Below, in pieces: positions 9,269 to 17,851 of a DNA stretch of 64,000 nucleotides. This DNA is from UBA12481 sp012523435 (lineage in GTDB: Bacteria > Bacteroidota > Bacteroidia > Bacteroidales > UBA12481): the NCBI GenBank assembly GCA_028686135.1, contig JAQUCP010000013.1, positions 13,777-77,776 on the forward strand. Direction: 5' to 3'. Numbering within the stretch: the first letter of the stretch is position 1; each line of letters starts with the position of its first letter. The notes below the pieces were generated by a model. The model was not told the origin of the DNA. It saw only the letters and a program-made list of their open reading frames with translations, and did not search any database. Position numbers and translations under genes: made by a program.

Positions 9269-9841
9269 ATGAAAATTAATCTGGTTGATATCCTGACTGT
9301 TTTTATGGTCATGTTTGCCGTGATTGATATTCTTGGAAGCATTCCTATCATTCTGAGTATTAAAGCAAAAGGAGGCAAGATAAAAGCCGGCCAGGCGACA
9401 TTCGTGTCCCTGGCCGTCTTCCTCGCCTTCCTGTTTGTCGGAGAACAAATTCTCGGCCTGTTTGGCGTTGATGTCTCTTCCTTTGCCATTGCAGGATCAT
9501 TAATCATCTTTATCATGGCATTGGAGATGCTCCTTGGACACGAATTTTTTAAAAATGACGCTCCCGAAGGAGCCTCCATCGTGCCCATCGCCTTCCCCCT
9601 GATCGCTGGTGCCGGATCTATTACCACCCTAATCTCCCTTCGGTCGCAATACGATTATATTAACATCATTATCGCCCTGATCCTTAACATGATAGTGGTT
9701 TACATCGTCCTCAAAGCGACCTATCGATTCGAGCGTTTCCTCGGTCCGACAGGACTGGTGATTTTGAAGAAGTTTTTCGGGATTATCCTGTTGGCCATTG
9801 GAATCAAGCTGTTCATCTCAAATACCGGGATACAGATTTAG
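9269..9841 (+). CDS. MarC/NAAT-family integral membrane protein
   Basis: This 190-residue, highly hydrophobic protein has about six predicted membrane spans, as expected for the MarC family (UPF0056). Family features include the N-terminal DILGSIPIILSI segment, the GVDVSSFAIAGSLIIFIMALEML repeat-like segment, and P-L-I-A-G-A-G-S-I-T in the middle. The physiological role of MarC proteins is unsettled: some archaeal members carry neutral amino acids, while the link to multiple antibiotic resistance was withdrawn. The gene lies 59 bases after the S46 peptidase on the same strand, which would suit a link to amino-acid handling, but this is inference from position only. Confidence 0.88.
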   Translation: MKINLVDILTVFMVMFAVIDILGSIPIILSIKAKGGKIKAGQATFVSLAVFLAFLFVGEQILGLFGVDVSSFAIAGSLIIFIMALEMLLGHEFFKNDAPEGASIVPIAFPLIAGAGSITTLISLRSQYDYINIIIALILNMIVVYIVLKATYRFERFLGPTGLVILKKFFGIILLAIGIKLFISNTGIQI

Positions 9842-9917
9842 TGCAGGAGAGCGGAGGAGGGATACCGCCAGCTCCTGATTCATCCCGAAATTTTTCCAGA
9901 AGGGGCAGGAGGGAATC

Positions 9918-10397
9918 ATGAAAATTACCATTCACACGGACGGAGCAGCGAGGGGAAATCCCGGGCCAGGCGGCTACGGGGTGGTGCTCCAGGCGGGCAA
10001 TCATCGTAAAGAGCTGTCGGCCGGATACCGTCTGACCACCAATAACCGGATGGAGCTGCTGGCGGTCATCGTTGGGCTGGAAGCCCTGAAAAAAGAGAAT
10101 CGCGAAGTCACCATCTATACTGATTCACGCTATGTTGCAGATGCGGTTGAAAAAGGATGGGTCTTCACCTGGGAGCGTAATCAGTTCAAAAAGAAGAAGA
10201 ACCCTGACCTCTGGCAACGGTTTCTTGAGGTGTACCGGCAACACCGGGTCCGGTTTGTCTGGGTCAAAGGACATGCCGATCATGTCGAAAATATTCGATG
10301 TGACCAATTGGCTGTGGAAGCTTCCAATCGCAAGGAGCTGCTGGCGGATACCGTTTATGAGTCAGGCCTCGCAGCAGATCAGGGAAATCTTTTTTAA
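9918..10397 (+). CDS. rnhA: Ribonuclease HI
   Basis: This 159-residue cytoplasmic enzyme cleaves the RNA strand of RNA:DNA hybrids, for example R-loops and primer remnants. The four metal-binding carboxylates are all visible: Asp8 (IHTDGAARGNPG), Glu46 (RMELLAV), Asp69 (YTDSRYV) and Asp129 (RCDQLAVEA). His119 in VKGHADH matches the proton-shuttling His. Basic residues at 90-95 (FKKKKNP) correspond to the handle region of bacterial RNase HI. Length and motif order are normal. It lies 76 bases after the MarC-type gene with no obvious terminator between. Confidence 0.96.
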   Translation: MKITIHTDGAARGNPGPGGYGVVLQAGNHRKELSAGYRLTTNNRMELLAVIVGLEALKKENREVTIYTDSRYVADAVEKGWVFTWERNQFKKKKNPDLWQRFLEVYRQHRVRFVWVKGHADHVENIRCDQLAVEASNRKELLADTVYESGLAADQGNLF

Positions 10398-10441
10398 CTT
10401 GCGCAACTCATAGTTCTTATCATTTTACAAACAGAACCCAT

Positions 10442-13400
10442 ATGAATTTCAACCGGATCAACAACATAATCGGCTGGGTAGTGTTCGCTATCGCTGCGCT
10501 GGTTTATCTCATGACCATTGAACCCACGGCTTCCTTCTGGGATTGTGGTGAGTTTATTGCCACTGCCCAGAATATGGAGATCGGGCACCCCCCGGGCGCT
10601 TCCTTTTGGATGCTGCTGGGAAAATTCTTTTCTCTGTTTGCCTTTGGTAATGGTATGGCTGTGGCGAAAACCATGAATATCATGTCGGCACTCGCCTCCG
10701 CCTTCACCATCCTGTTCCTGTTCTGGACGATCACCCACTTGGCACGGAAAATATTCGCAAAAGAACCTAAACTATCTCAAGGTCAGCTCTTTGCAATCAT
10801 GGGAGCAGGCGTTGTCGGAGCTCTGGCTTATACTTTCTCCGATTCATTTTGGTTCAGCGCTGTCGAGGCCGAAGTGTACGCCATGTCATCCCTCTTTACC
10901 GCTGCCGTATTCTGGGCAATCCTTAAATGGGAAAGCGTGGCTGATGAACCGGGAAGCGACCGGTGGCTACTCCTAATCGCCTATCTGATGGGCCTCTCCA
11001 TCGGCGTTCATATTCTGAACCTGTTGGCTGCCCCGGCTATCGTGCTGGTTTATTACTACAAAAGATATCCGGTTACCCGCAAAGGCGTGGCAACCGCCCT
11101 CCTTGCCTCGGTGCTGCTGCTGGCGATCATGCTCTATGGCGTCATCCAGCTTACCCTCAAAATTGCCACCTGGTTTGAGTTGTTCTTCGTCAATACAGTG
11201 GGACTCCCCTATAATGCTGGCGCCATTATTTTCCTTATTCTCTTGATCGCCGCTCTTGCCTACGCGGTCATCCGTAGTCAGCAAACCGGTAAAGTGATCC
11301 TCAAAACACTGCCACTGAACACCGTGTTCCTGATGGTCACCTTCATCATGATCGGATACTCCTCCATCCTGATTATCCCGATCCGTTCGGCAGCAAACCC
11401 TCCACTGGATGAGAATAACCCCGATAACACCCTTAGCCTCCTCTCTTACGTCAACCGCGAAGTGTATGGCCAACGACCCCTGATCTATGGTGAGTATTTC
11501 AACGCGCCGGTTGAGAATTATAAGGATGGGAAAAATATTTATTACAAAAAGGATGGAAAATATGCCGTAGCGGATACCCGCACAAAATACGAGTACGACA
11601 AACGGTTCATGACCCTATTCCCAAGGATGTACAACAGCCAAGATCCAAGGTATGCTCAGGATTACAAAAACTGGGGCAAGATCAAGGGAAGACCTGTCAC
11701 CGTCGCCGGAATGGACGGCCAAAATGAGATTCGAAACGTGCCTACCTTCGGTGAAAACCTGCGGTTCTTTATTAATTACCAGCTCGGCCATATGTATTTC
11801 CGGTATTTCATGTGGAACTTTGCCGGTCGGCAGAATGATGAACAGGGATTCGGCGATATCCGTAACGGGAACTGGATCACCGGTATCAAATTCCTCGATG
11901 CCATGCGATTGGGACCCCAGGATAACCTCCCAAAAAGCGTCACTGAAAACAAAGGACGAAACAAATACTTTGCTCTCCCGCTGATCCTCGGACTCATAGG
12001 TGCCTGGTTCTTCTTCAAGCGTGAGAAGAAGGGGTTCTGGATTGTCACCCTGCTGTTTGTCATGACGGGGATTGCCATCATCGTCTATTTAAATGAGGTA
12101 CCTCGAACGCCCAGGGAACGGGATTATGTCTATGTCGGGTCCTTTTACGCTTTCTCCATCTTTATTGGGATGGGTGTTCTCTATCTTTTTGATCTATTGA
12201 ACAAAAAGCTCAAGACTAGCCTCTCAGCAGTAATCGCCACCGTGGCAGCCCTTGCCTTGGTGCCGGGGATCATGGCTGCAGAAAACTGGGACGATCACGA
12301 CCGCTCCGGGCGCTACACCTCCCATGATTTTGCCTATAACTATCTCATTGGCCTGGATGAAAACGCCCTGATCTTTACTAACGGCGATAACGACACCTTC
12401 CCGCTATGGTACATCCAGGAAATAGAAGGATTGCGTACTGATGTTAGAGTGTGCTGTATGCCTTTCCTTCCTCAGGATTGGTATATCGACCAACTAAAAA
12501 GGAAATATTACGAATCAGAACCGCTGCCCCTCTCGATGGAATTTGAGCAGTACCGCCAGGGTAAGCGGGGGTTGGTTCCCATCATCGACCGGGTGAAACG
12601 ACCTACCAGTCTGAAGCAGGTCATGGAATTTGCCCTAAGCGATGATCCTGGTGCTATGGTACCCTCCAGCACCGGCCGACAGTTTAACTATCTCCCCGCC
12701 GGCACCTTTGTGATCCCTGTTGATCGTGAAAAAGTCGTCGCCAATGGTACCGTCAGCCCCGAACGAGCCGCCGAAATCGATTCCGTCATCGTCTGGAGCA
12801 TGCTACGCGAAGGCGAAGAGCAGGGTAATGTCTATAAAGATGAGTTTGTGATGCTCGACATCCTGGCTCATAACGACTGGGAAAGGCCACTATACTATAC
12901 CACTCCCGGACAATCTGGTTCAGTAAAACTGGATAACTACCTGGAACTCCATGGGTTAAGCTTCCGGCTCATCCCCATCAGGGGCGAACGCGCAACCTCC
13001 CTTGATGGCCAAGTAAATACCACCATCCTGTACGACAATCTGATGAACAAATTCCGGTACACTAACTTCAACAACCCTAAGGTGTACCAGGATGAGAACT
13101 GCCGCCGGATGATGCAAAACCTGAAAAACAATTTTAACCGCCTGGCTGAAACCCTGATCGTAGAGGGCCAACCGAATAAAGCAGTTGAGGTACTCACCAA
13201 GCTCGAGGAGGTCATTCCAAAGGATGTCCTGGGTTATACCTATCTGGATGTTGACAATGTGGATCTGTGGTATCAGGCTGGTGACCGAACCAGGGGGCTG
13301 ATGGAAGCCAGGAATGTTTTTGAATATATACGGGATCAAATGGATTACTTCATGAATCTCCCGTCAAGATACGTGCTGGCCATGAACCAGGATATTCAGT

Positions 13401-13540
13401 TCACCTTCGCCTATGAACTACAGCCCCTGCTTCAAATCCTGGAGAAGCATGACGAACAGGAGCTTTACAAAGAGGTAGAAGCCAAGTTCAACGATTATTA
13501 CAACCGCTATCTGACCCTGACAGGTAGTGGGCGCCGATAA
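10442..13540 (+). CDS. DUF2723-family membrane glycosyltransferase (GT117/TMEM260-like)
   Basis: This 1032-residue protein starts with a multi-spanning membrane domain (about ten spans up to residue 600) and ends in a large soluble region. The N-terminal block MTIEPTASFWDCGEFIATAQNMEIGHPPGASFWML is the DUF2723 signature; its Asp-Cys-Gly-Glu and HPPG motifs resemble the catalytic loop of GT-C transferases that use polyprenyl-phosphate sugars. The human member TMEM260 is a protein O-mannosyltransferase, so a role in O-glycosylating exported proteins is plausible but not shown by this sequence. The large loop motif EVPRTPRERDYVYVG is also typical of the family. The C-terminal 250 residues probably fold outside the membrane. 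It is 44 bases downstream of rnhA. Confidence 0.88.
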   Translation: MNFNRINNIIGWVVFAIAALVYLMTIEPTASFWDCGEFIATAQNMEIGHPPGASFWMLLGKFFSLFAFGNGMAVAKTMNIMSALASAFTILFLFWTITHLARKIFAKEPKLSQGQLFAIMGAGVVGALAYTFSDSFWFSAVEAEVYAMSSLFTAAVFWAILKWESVADEPGSDRWLLLIAYLMGLSIGVHILNLLAAPAIVLVYYYKRYPVTRKGVATALLASVLLLAIMLYGVIQLTLKIATWFELFFVNTVGLPYNAGAIIFLILLIAALAYAVIRSQQTGKVILKTLPLNTVFLMVTFIMIGYSSILIIPIRSAANPPLDENNPDNTLSLLSYVNREVYGQRPLIYGEYFNAPVENYKDGKNIYYKKDGKYAVADTRTKYEYDKRFMTLFPRMYNSQDPRYAQDYKNWGKIKGRPVTVAGMDGQNEIRNVPTFGENLRFFINYQLGHMYFRYFMWNFAGRQNDEQGFGDIRNGNWITGIKFLDAMRLGPQDNLPKSVTENKGRNKYFALPLILGLIGAWFFFKREKKGFWIVTLLFVMTGIAIIVYLNEVPRTPRERDYVYVGSFYAFSIFIGMGVLYLFDLLNKKLKTSLSAVIATVAALALVPGIMAAENWDDHDRSGRYTSHDFAYNYLIGLDENALIFTNGDNDTFPLWYIQEIEGLRTDVRVCCMPFLPQDWYIDQLKRKYYESEPLPLSMEFEQYRQGKRGLVPIIDRVKRPTSLKQVMEFALSDDPGAMVPSSTGRQFNYLPAGTFVIPVDREKVVANGTVSPERAAEIDSVIVWSMLREGEEQGNVYKDEFVMLDILAHNDWERPLYYTTPGQSGSVKLDNYLELHGLSFRLIPIRGERATSLDGQVNTTILYDNLMNKFRYTNFNNPKVYQDENCRRMMQNLKNNFNRLAETLIVEGQPNKAVEVLTKLEEVIPKDVLGYTYLDVDNVDLWYQAGDRTRGLMEARNVFEYIRDQMDYFMNLPSRYVLAMNQDIQFTFAYELQPLLQILEKHDEQELYKEVEAKFNDYYNRYLTLTGSGRR

Positions 13541-13592
13541 GCCTGGATTTCAGGGATTGCCTCCGTGGCCTGACCGGCTGGAAAGGTTGGCA

Positions 13593-14711
13593 TCAAATAT
13601 ATCCCGGAAATTCCAGGTGAACAGGCCCTTTGCCACCTTGTATCTCCCTGGCTAACTGCAACGTATCGGTGAACAGGTGGACCTCATTGCGAATGGTGAT
13701 CCCGGTCAGGCCCCGAAGTGCCTCCATAGCCGGATCATCCTCATGGATATGAATCTGAATCAGCGAATATTTGCCTCCCAGGTTCTCGTTATTGATCGAT
13801 CGAATCAACGAAGCTAACGCAGCCGTGGAATCATCATGAGCCCACAAGGCCAGGGTGAGCTGAGGCAGAGGCTGATTGTTACTGATGCGCGCCGGCATCC
13901 GGGTAAACAGTGAGACTAAGCGGATCAGCGTAGTCACCAATCTGATTGGCAGCTGCTTTCGGGTTACCCAATAACGCTTGAACGGCTCCTCGTCCCAGGC
14001 TGCCACCACTGCCTTGATCTTGCCATCCAGCCGGGCCACACGAAAAGCACTCAGGTCAAGCCCTCTAATTTCGCGTGTGTAAGCAAGCAACTGCTCCTCC
14101 GTTATCCTGGGTGCCAATCGATATTTCGAATAAAAACGATTGTATAAAGCCACCAGCTCAGGAATATCCCCCGGCTCAGGTACTCCAATCGAAAACCGTG
14201 GGTCGGGGCGCCGAAAACGAATCGGAACAATATTAAATATCTTATTATCACCCAAGTACAGAGAAGCCGGAATGCCTCCGCGACCTTTGGTGAAAGCCAT
14301 AGGAGCCTCATTATTCTTCAATAAGGTAGCTAATCCAAGCCTCACCCCACTGTTCCGCTCCCGCTCCAACACCGGTTTCACCATCCGATAGGCCGTGATC
14401 CCCTGTCGAAAATCCGGATCTAGCCTGAAATCAAGAAAATAAGCCGTCCTTAACGGTTCATCCCGAAAGTAGAGATCAAAATGTAGCACCCCAAGAAGAC
14501 CAACCACCCGGTCAGCCGATTTGGCTATCGCATGATAAGACTTCTGATCCAACAGCCGATGCATCCGGTTAAACTGCGGAGAACGATCAGGATACATGGA
14601 GATGATGCCCGCTTGAATACAGCGGGGAGATAACTCCAAAACCCCCTTGTTATCGGAGTCTTCGGCCCAGGAAATCTGAATACTCGGTATTGTTTTAGTT
14701 TTGTTCGGCAT
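13593..14711 (-). CDS. Double-GNAT-like protein, paralogue A
   Basis: This 372-residue cytoplasmic protein of unknown function appears to consist of two GNAT (acetyltransferase-fold) halves. In half one, residues about 20-180, the pattern of a strand (VVGLLGVLHFDLYF), a strand with FLDFRLDPDFRQGITAYRMVKPVLE (the acyl-CoA pyrophosphate-loop region), and LGLATLLKNNEAP fits GNAT. Half two runs from about 190 to 370 (VPEPGDIPELVALYNRFYSKYR, FRVARLDGKIKAVVAAW). The same order occurs in the protein at 32684-33865. The substrate is not predictable. It sits alone between the DUF2723 gene (convergent) and the divergent GbsR efflux operon. I am confident it is a real gene, less so of acetyltransferase activity. 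Confidence 0.75.
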   Translation of the reverse strand: MPNKTKTIPSIQISWAEDSDNKGVLELSPRCIQAGIISMYPDRSPQFNRMHRLLDQKSYHAIAKSADRVVGLLGVLHFDLYFRDEPLRTAYFLDFRLDPDFRQGITAYRMVKPVLERERNSGVRLGLATLLKNNEAPMAFTKGRGGIPASLYLGDNKIFNIVPIRFRRPDPRFSIGVPEPGDIPELVALYNRFYSKYRLAPRITEEQLLAYTREIRGLDLSAFRVARLDGKIKAVVAAWDEEPFKRYWVTRKQLPIRLVTTLIRLVSLFTRMPARISNNQPLPQLTLALWAHDDSTAALASLIRSINNENLGGKYSLIQIHIHEDDPAMEALRGLTGITIRNEVHLFTDTLQLAREIQGGKGPVHLEFPGYI

Positions 14712-14828
14712 AACCGATTTTTCGACTGATGAATTTACTATTCTTAAACGGATTTAGAAACAACCCCCGATTAAACCACTCCAGTAAGAAAAAGGCATCC
14801 CCATTTACAAAATAATTGAACGGGTCTT

Positions 14829-14870
14829 TAGTTCATCAAGTTGTAAACTAAGTAAGGTTTTCTACCTTTG
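14829..14870 (+). promoter_or_regulatory. Promoter and possible operator of the GbsR-efflux operon
   Basis: A perfect Bacteroidota -7 element, TACCTTTG, lies at 14863-14870, with a TTG at 14841-14843 as -33 element and a 19-base spacer. The start codon is 20 bases downstream. An imperfect inverted repeat with arms TAGTT/AACTA (14829-14850) spans the -33 region. Its place suits an operator for the MarR/GbsR-type regulator encoded first in the operon, giving autorepression. The promoter call is fairly safe; the operator is inference. Confidence 0.6.
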
Positions 14871-14889
14871 CTGTCCAATTTTTCAGGAT

Positions 14890-15354
14890 ATGGCAACAGA
14901 GGAACAGTTGATGCAGCAACGAATGCTGGTAGAAGAAGTTGGTCGATATTTCGACCAGGAGGGCCACCAACCCATAGCCGGTCGGATTCTGGGGTTACTG
15001 CTGGTCATGGACAAAGAGCTTTACACGTTTGACGAGATCATCGAGGAGTTGAAAATCAGTAAAAGTTCAGCCAGTATTGTCCTCCGAAATTTACAGATCA
15101 GAGGTAGCATTGAGTACATAACTTTGCCGGGCGATCGGAAGCGGTACTATCGGTTTAAGACCATTGATCCGATCACGCTGTTGAATGAATTTGAACGTAA
15201 GCTCATCATTCTCAAAGAGATGTCGGAGACTATCGGCCGGTTAAAAAGCAATCCGGAGTCGAGAAACACCGTGTTCCTGCGGGAGATGTGTCAGATGAGC
15301 GACTTTTTCCTGAGCCGGATGAACCATATCAAAGAACAGTATAAAAATCAGTAG
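14890..15354 (+). CDS. GbsR/MarR-family transcriptional regulator
   Basis: This 154-residue protein has a winged helix-turn-helix typical of the GbsR branch of MarR regulators: FDEIIEELKISKSSASIVLRNLQIRGSIEYI is the helix-turn-helix and recognition helix, followed by the wing GDRKRYYRFK. The C-terminal third is predicted helical and would mediate dimerisation. It ends only ten bases before the TolC start and heads the efflux operon, an arrangement common in Bacteroidota, so it is probably the local repressor of the pump. The effector is unknown. Confidence 0.9.
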   Translation: MATEEQLMQQRMLVEEVGRYFDQEGHQPIAGRILGLLLVMDKELYTFDEIIEELKISKSSASIVLRNLQIRGSIEYITLPGDRKRYYRFKTIDPITLLNEFERKLIILKEMSETIGRLKSNPESRNTVFLREMCQMSDFFLSRMNHIKEQYKNQ

Positions 15355-15364
15355 AGAAGTGTTT

Positions 15365-16747
15365 ATGAAGATAAGAATATTGGCCGCTGCACTCATCCTG
15401 TTTCCCGGAGTGCTCATGGCCCAGACCAAAGGTTTGAAGCTGAACATTCAGGACGCAAAAGATTATGCGCTTCAGAACAACAAGACTTATCAGAATGCTC
15501 AAGATGATGTTGCCTTGGCAGAAACGCAGATCAAGGAGGCTCGTAGTTCCGGACTACCGCAGATACAGGGGAGTCTGGAATACATGACCTATTTTAATTA
15601 TGAGTTTGATTTTCCCATGGGTGGAGGCGAAACTGAACCCCCTGATATCAACTATTCGCTACTGGATGCTGGTGATTTCGAGATCTTTAAGATCCTGGAG
15701 CAGTTCACAGCACCCAGCACTGGAAACACAATCCTGATGGGCGATCAGGCTAGTGCAAATGTCCAAGTATCTCAGCTGATCTTTAGCGGTCAATTCTGGG
15801 TTGGGATGGAACTTGCCAAACTGGGCGCAGAAATTCAGAGGAAAAGTCTATCACTAACAGCATTAGACATCAAGCAGCAGGTTACGAATACGTGCCACCT
15901 AATCCTCGTCTCCGAAAAACTGTTGGATGTGATTACTGCCAACGAAGATAACCTGATGGAGGTTGCCCGGCATACCGAAAATATGTACAAAGCCGGTCTG
16001 GCTGAATCAACCGATGTTGATCAGATTCAGATTAATATCTCGCAGCTTTCGAATTCAAGGAAAGCCATGGAGCGCAATCTGGAACTCAATTTCAACATGT
16101 TACGGATGCTCCTGGGTGTCGATCCTGGCACCCCGATCGAACTGACTGAGTCGCTCGATACCATCCTGGCCAGAATCAACCAAAACGAGGTGTTTGGCAG
16201 CCGGTTCAATCTGGCAGATAACCTCAATTATCAGATCATGATGAAGCAGGGAATCCTCGGGGAGAAAAACCTCAGCATGCAGAAATGGGCTTATGCTCCA
16301 AACCTGGTGGGGTTTTACACGTACAAAAAAAAGCTCCTCACGACCGCTTTCGACTTGAGTCCTAATCATGCAGCCGGGTTTACCCTGAACGTTCCTATCT
16401 TTTCCAGCGGAGCGCGTAGCGCACAAACATCAAGAGCTAAAATCGAACTGGAAAAGATAAAACGATCAACTGAACTGCTGGAACAACAGCTGGAACTGCA
16501 AAGAAACCAGCTGAGCTTCTCCCTGAACAGCGCATACGAAAATTATCAAACCCAGAAAGAGAGTGTCGATGTGGCCCGCCGCCTGTTGGCCAGCATTCAA
16601 AATAAATATCAGCAGGGGCTAATTTCTAGCCTTGAATTAACCCAGGCCAATTCCAACTACCTGCAGGCTGAGAATAATTACCTCTCCTCTGCCCTGGAAT
16701 TGCTCCAGTCGAAACTCGAAATGGATAAACTGTGCAACCAACTTTAA
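15365..16747 (+). CDS. TolC-family outer membrane efflux protein
   Basis: This 460-residue outer-membrane channel belongs to the OEP/TolC family. I use the ATG at 15365; a GTG two codons earlier is a less likely start. A signal peptide (MKIRILAAALILFPGVLMAQ) precedes two repeated helical hairpin halves, with the family's LxxxDAxxYALxNN opening (LNIQDAKDYALQNN) and a second half containing GFTLNVPIFSSGARSAQ. The C-terminal coiled-coil segment QGLISSLELTQANSNYLQAENNYLSSALELLQSK matches the TolC equatorial helix. It is followed by the adaptor and RND genes, completing a tripartite pump. Confidence 0.93.
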   Translation: MKIRILAAALILFPGVLMAQTKGLKLNIQDAKDYALQNNKTYQNAQDDVALAETQIKEARSSGLPQIQGSLEYMTYFNYEFDFPMGGGETEPPDINYSLLDAGDFEIFKILEQFTAPSTGNTILMGDQASANVQVSQLIFSGQFWVGMELAKLGAEIQRKSLSLTALDIKQQVTNTCHLILVSEKLLDVITANEDNLMEVARHTENMYKAGLAESTDVDQIQINISQLSNSRKAMERNLELNFNMLRMLLGVDPGTPIELTESLDTILARINQNEVFGSRFNLADNLNYQIMMKQGILGEKNLSMQKWAYAPNLVGFYTYKKKLLTTAFDLSPNHAAGFTLNVPIFSSGARSAQTSRAKIELEKIKRSTELLEQQLELQRNQLSFSLNSAYENYQTQKESVDVARRLLASIQNKYQQGLISSLELTQANSNYLQAENNYLSSALELLQSKLEMDKLCNQL

Positions 16748-16768
16748 CCCGATAATACATCTTTCAAC

Positions 16769-17818
16769 ATGAAATCATTGATAAAAAACGGACTGCTTGC
16801 AATCATCCTGATTGGCACCTTTTCCTGCAGTCAGACCGGACCAGCAAAACAAACTGGTGAAACGGACGGCCCGACCGCCAGTATCCCGGTAAAAACAACA
16901 AAAATCAGCAGCCAGAGCCTGACTCGAACCCTGGAATACACCGCTAACCTTGTGGCATTCAAAGAGATAAATTACGCACCCTCCTCTCCCGGCCGAATCG
17001 ACCAAATCAAGGTTGAAGTAGGAAGCCGGGTGAAAAAAGGGGACATTCTGGTGGAAATTGATAAAACACAATTGATCCAAGCCAAAACTCAACTAGCCAG
17101 CGCTCAGGACAATTTACAGCGTATCGATACCCTGTACAAGCTTGGAAGCATCTCCGAGCAACAGTACGAAGCAGCCAAAACTCAATATGATCTGGCACTT
17201 TCCAACGTGGATTATCTAACCCGAAACACAACCCTCAAATCCCCAATTACCGGGATTGTCACCGGTAAATATTTTGAAAATGGCGAACTCTATTCGGGTG
17301 CACCCAACACCGCCGCAGGGAAAGCTGCAATCCTCTCTCTGATGCAGATCAATCCTTTAAAAGCAATTGTCAGTATCTCTCAAACTTATTATGAATCAGT
17401 GAAAAACGGGATGAAAGCCTCCATCTCCAGTGACATAATTAAGGACCAAAACTTCGAAGGACGGATCATCAATGTTTATCCAACCCTCGACCCGGTAACC
17501 CGGACTTTCAAGACCGAGATCCTGGTTGACAACCCACAGGAGACCCTTCGCCCGGGAATGTTTGTCACCATCCGCATCGAACTGGGTGAAGAAGAAACAC
17601 TGGTCGTTCCGGCAAATGCTGTCCTGAAACAATCCGGCACTAACATTCGGTATCTATTTATTAATGAGAACAATACAGCACGTCGGATCGAAGTTGAAAT
17701 CGGCACCAGGCTGAATAATCAGATCGAAGTGATCTCCTCAGAACTGAAAGAGGGGATGGAGCTGATTGTGGAAGGCCAGGCCCGACTGCTTCAGGGATCC
17801 ACAATTCATGTTATTTAA
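16769..17818 (+). CDS. RND efflux periplasmic adaptor lipoprotein (HlyD/AcrA family)
   Basis: This 349-residue membrane-fusion protein links the RND transporter with the TolC channel. The N-terminus ends in a lipobox with Cys20 (GTFSC), so it should be a lipoprotein in the periplasm. Residues about 60-95 form the first lipoyl half (GRIDQIKVEVGSRVKKGD), then a helical hairpin (about 95-145), the second lipoyl half (LKSPITGIVTGKYFENGE), and beta-barrel and membrane-proximal domains (RPGMFVTIRIEL, VVPANAVLK). Length is normal. It lies 21 bases after tolC and 33 before the RND gene. Confidence 0.94.
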   Translation: MKSLIKNGLLAIILIGTFSCSQTGPAKQTGETDGPTASIPVKTTKISSQSLTRTLEYTANLVAFKEINYAPSSPGRIDQIKVEVGSRVKKGDILVEIDKTQLIQAKTQLASAQDNLQRIDTLYKLGSISEQQYEAAKTQYDLALSNVDYLTRNTTLKSPITGIVTGKYFENGELYSGAPNTAAGKAAILSLMQINPLKAIVSISQTYYESVKNGMKASISSDIIKDQNFEGRIINVYPTLDPVTRTFKTEILVDNPQETLRPGMFVTIRIELGEEETLVVPANAVLKQSGTNIRYLFINENNTARRIEVEIGTRLNNQIEVISSELKEGMELIVEGQARLLQGSTIHVI

Positions 17819-17851
17819 CTATTTACTTTCTCCGATTAACGAAAACGTCCA